Below, piece after piece: positions 5,654-7,518 of a DNA stretch of 7,518 bases. The translations under genes were made by a program, and so were the position numbers. Source of the DNA: Candidatus Cloacimonadota bacterium (lineage in GTDB: Bacteria > Cloacimonadota > Cloacimonadia > Cloacimonadales > TCS61); contig DAOUUD010000080.1 of the NCBI GenBank assembly GCA_030668345.1, positions 1 through 7,518 of the forward strand, given 5' to 3'. Under the pieces are notes generated by a model. The model did no database searches. It had not been told where the DNA came from and saw only the letters and a list, made by a program, of their open reading frames with translations. Each line of letters begins with the position of its first letter. Within the stretch, counting starts at the first letter, position 1.

Positions 5654-7063
5654 TTATTTTTGTATCTTTAAGTAATCCTTTTTTACCCAGCCAGACCAGG
5701 ATCTATCATTTGGTGTAATGGTGAATTTTACCCAGTTGTTTTTTTCTTCCACCGCAAAAACCGTAACCCCTTTCATTAATTTACCGATGGGATCTACAGC
5801 ATAATATGTACCGGGTCCGATGCGAATGTTTACATTATCTGTGTTACAAGAGGCAACATAGTTCACCGTCTCAGGCTGGTATTCGGGGTTCATGGAAGAA
5901 ACGATGGGCTCGGTTAGAGTTTCATCAACTTCCCTGGTAGTTAATGCCTTCCGGTCTACTACCTTTTGGTCTACTACCTTCTGGTCTTTTTCTTTTTTTA
6001 CGACCCAGTAACTCTGCACGAAATTAATATTTCTTTTCAAATCTTCGCCAACTTTGCCGGCTTGTGTTTGTGAATATTGATCTGCCAGGCGAAGACGGTA
6101 AAAAGTAGTGCCGTTCTTCACAGTGTATGTGATCTTAGCTTTATAGCCCTTTTGTTCTAACTCTCTTTTTCTTTTTTCTACAGTGGAACGATCACGATTT
6201 GCCAATATCTGGATCTCGTATTCTTTTTTGCCTGTATCTATTTTTGTTTCCTTTTCTTTTTTTACGATAGGAGTGGTAGTTGTAACGCTTTTACCTTCTT
6301 TGATCTCATCCAGCCAAAATTCCTTAACATCAGGAGAGTCTTTAATAAGTTTATCTCCCAGGGCCAATGCTTCCGGTTCGGAATATAAACCGCGCATACG
6401 CAATCTGTATATTATCTTTGTACCACTTGTTATTGTCAGTATTTTGGTATTAAAACCCAGTTTCTCAAGATTTACTTTTATCTGCTCGACTTTGGAATAG
6501 TTGGCACTTGCCAGAAGTTGTATCTCAAATTGTTTACCTTCTTCTAATTTTATAGCTGTAACCTCTTCTTCCTTGCGGGTTGTAGCGGGTTCTTCTATTG
6601 GTAATACGGATTCTTCCTTTCGGGCAAATTCTGTTTTAGTTTCGATCTCGTCCAGCCAGAAACTTTCGATAGCAGGATATTTCTTTTTTAATTCCTCACC
6701 CAATGCTAAAGCTTCTTCCTCTTGGTAGAGTCCTTCCATACGCAGGCGGTAGATGATCTCACCTTCTCTTTTCAGTTTGGTTATCTTAGTTTGATATCCG
6801 GCTTTAGCCAGCTTGTTTTGCAGGTGCTCCACTTTTGCGTACTTATTGCTGGCCAGAATTTGTAGGGCAAATATCTCCTCATATTCAGGAAGGTATTCTT
6901 GTTCTGTTTTGGCTGTATCCAGTGTTGTCTGAGACATTTCGGTCTTTTCTTTTTCTGCAGTAGCTTTGGCTTTATGCGTAACAGTACCAATGATAAAAGC
7001 AATTATGCTAATAAGTGCAGCGATGGCAATAATTATTACGATCAAGGCTATAACTTTTCTCAT
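5654..7063 (-). CDS. Membrane-anchored protein with three SPOR repeats and a C-terminal SH3-like domain
   Basis: The 469-residue product starts with a short basic end and one hydrophobic helix (about 4-27), predicting an inner-membrane anchor with the rest in the periplasm. Three SPOR-type repeats follow at about 63-141, 178-255 and 281-356. Each opens like FEIQLLAS with a later YRLR strand, and the first two end in FWLDEI. Repeats 1 and 2 are roughly half identical; repeat 3 is more diverged. Charged Lys/Glu/Thr linkers separate them. Residues about 401-467 form a bacterial SH3-like domain with VNIRIGPGTYY (411-421) and a closing SGWVKKDYL. SPOR domains bind glycan strands stripped of peptides, as at division septa; SH3-like domains also often bind cell wall. 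A peptidoglycan-binding envelope or division role is inferred, but no catalytic domain is present. The start has AAGGA about seven bases upstream. It appears to be a single-gene unit ending at the shared terminator. Confidence 0.88.
   Translation of the reverse strand: MRKVIALIVIIIAIAALISIIAFIIGTVTHKAKATAEKEKTEMSQTTLDTAKTEQEYLPEYEEIFALQILASNKYAKVEHLQNKLAKAGYQTKITKLKREGEIIYRLRMEGLYQEEEALALGEELKKKYPAIESFWLDEIETKTEFARKEESVLPIEEPATTRKEEEVTAIKLEEGKQFEIQLLASANYSKVEQIKVNLEKLGFNTKILTITSGTKIIYRLRMRGLYSEPEALALGDKLIKDSPDVKEFWLDEIKEGKSVTTTTPIVKKEKETKIDTGKKEYEIQILANRDRSTVEKRKRELEQKGYKAKITYTVKNGTTFYRLRLADQYSQTQAGKVGEDLKRNINFVQSYWVVKKEKDQKVVDQKVVDRKALTTREVDETLTEPIVSSMNPEYQPETVNYVASCNTDNVNIRIGPGTYYAVDPIGKLMKGVTVFAVEEKNNWVKFTITPNDRSWSGWVKKDYLKIQK
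5953..5987 (-). repeat. 15-base tandem repeat, about 2.3 copies, in the SPOR protein linker
   Basis: The unit GGTCTACTACCTTYT (plus-strand reading) occurs at 5953-5967 and 5968-5982 with a partial third copy to 5987. It is in frame and encodes QKVVD twice (residues 361-370) in the linker between the third SPOR repeat and the SH3-like domain. Its multiple-of-three length means slippage would change linker length without breaking the gene. Confidence 0.85.
5996..6877 (-). repeat. Three diverged coding repeats (SPOR domains)
   Basis: The three domain copies lie at 6641-6877, 6299-6532 and 5996-6223, each about 230 bases. The first two copies share YRLRM.GLY, EALALG and FWLDEI, which points to internal duplication. 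The third is older or under different constraint, ending in SYWVV. Confidence 0.8.
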
Positions 7064-7257
7064 AATCTATCCTTATATAACACAGGGAAACAATAAACAT
7101 TAATAGACTAAATCATTACACAGGTATCAACAATATCTTCCCCTCTTAATAGAGCAATACAACTTCCTATTTTTTATAATCTTCCAAATGTGAAAAAAAC
7201 TATAATAGTGTTTTTTGGCAACAAATTTATTTTTTCAACCTATTTAAGATGTTCTCT

Positions 7258-7304
7258 CATTCCAAACTTTCCGTCAAAGAGCCGAATAAATCCAGTTGGG
7301 AATG
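7258..7304. repeat. Imperfect inverted repeat, 11-base arms
   Basis: CATTCCAAACT at 7258-7268 pairs with AGTTGGGAATG at 7294-7304 at ten of eleven positions, across a 25-base spacer. It could be a mobile-element relic, an intergenic repeat or an RNA hairpin; no T run follows, so it is not an obvious terminator. Confidence 0.6.
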
Positions 7305-7322
7305 TGCTAAGATGTGTAGTGT

Positions 7323-7337
7323 CAGATCATTGATCTG
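7323..7337. repeat. Perfect 7-base palindrome (operator-like)
   Basis: CAGATCA and TGATCTG are separated by a single T. The compact symmetric form resembles a dimeric regulator site, but the bound protein, if any, is unknown. Confidence 0.6.
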
Positions 7338-7345
7338 CCTGAATC

Positions 7346-7364
7346 TCAAATCATGATGGTTTGA
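7346..7364. repeat. Near-perfect 19-base palindrome
   Basis: TCAAATCATGATGGTTTGA reads as nine pairs around a central G, with one G-T wobble. It lies eight bases after the 7323-7337 palindrome, forming a pair of adjacent symmetric sites. No flanking T run marks it as a terminator. Confidence 0.6.
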
Positions 7365-7518
7365 ATTAAAGGTTTGAAAGAACAGCCTGCAAGTATTATG
7401 CATAATAAAGGAATTATTGATTTTATTTTAATCACTTTTTTTTGCGTTACCAATCAAGGTTTGATAATCTCGGTGGAGTTGCTTCGGTTTTCGATGTCTT
7501 CAAACTTCAACGAGATCA

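Larger units (their letters stand above)
7064..7518. other. Region without a confident gene, containing inverted repeats
   Basis: This 455-base stretch holds the upstream region of the minus-strand SPOR gene. A possible but weak promoter for it is TTGATA with TATTAA 19 bases on, read on the minus strand near 7098-7128. Further right are several inverted repeats (7258-7304, 7323-7337, 7346-7364) and the motif GGTTTGA at 7358, 7371 and 7458. The right edge is open in one frame on each strand (minus 7454-7516, plus from 7398), and neither can be confirmed from so short a piece. Confidence 0.55.

Overview
The window looks like part of an AT-rich chromosome of a Gram-negative, probably anaerobic or fermentative bacterium. 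The Gram-negative reading rests on a single-pass membrane protein carrying SPOR and SH3 (cell-wall binding) domains. The metabolic reading rests on a biotin-dependent carboxyl-transfer operon of the kind used in propionate/methylmalonyl-CoA metabolism. The overall style (AT-rich, 12S-like plus 5S-like subunits, multi-SPOR protein, HD-GYP protein) would fit Cloacimonadota or a neighbouring FCB-type phylum. That placement is a guess from gene content, not something the sequence proves.

Layout: positions 1-152 hold no gene I can support. On the minus strand at 153-1526 lies a six-helix membrane HD-GYP protein, a likely cyclic-di-GMP phosphodiesterase. A 341-base divergent gap (1527-1867) follows. 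The plus strand then carries three closely spaced genes: a 12S/MmdA-type acyl-CoA carboxyltransferase (1868-3424), a 56-residue GTG-started small protein (3434-3604) resembling a small (epsilon-type) subunit of methylmalonyl-CoA decarboxylase, and a 5S/OadA-type carboxyltransferase fused to a biotin carrier domain (3649-5565). A strong bidirectional hairpin terminator (5603-5632) separates this operon from a convergent minus-strand gene (5654-7063) encoding a protein with one membrane anchor, three SPOR repeats and an SH3-like domain. The last 455 bases (7064-7518) have no confident gene but contain several inverted repeats.

How the genes work together: the first plus-strand protein can move a carboxyl group between biotin and an acyl-CoA. 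The third can move one between biotin and a 2-oxo acid (pyruvate/oxaloacetate) and carries the biotin itself. No biotin carboxylase and no membrane sodium-pump subunit lie in this operon, which is bounded by a divergent gene and a terminator. The simplest inference is a transcarboxylase (methylmalonyl-CoA + pyruvate <-> propionyl-CoA + oxaloacetate) in which the separate 5S and 1.3S subunits of the Propionibacterium enzyme are one polypeptide. The HD-GYP and SPOR genes are neighbours with no evident functional link to it.
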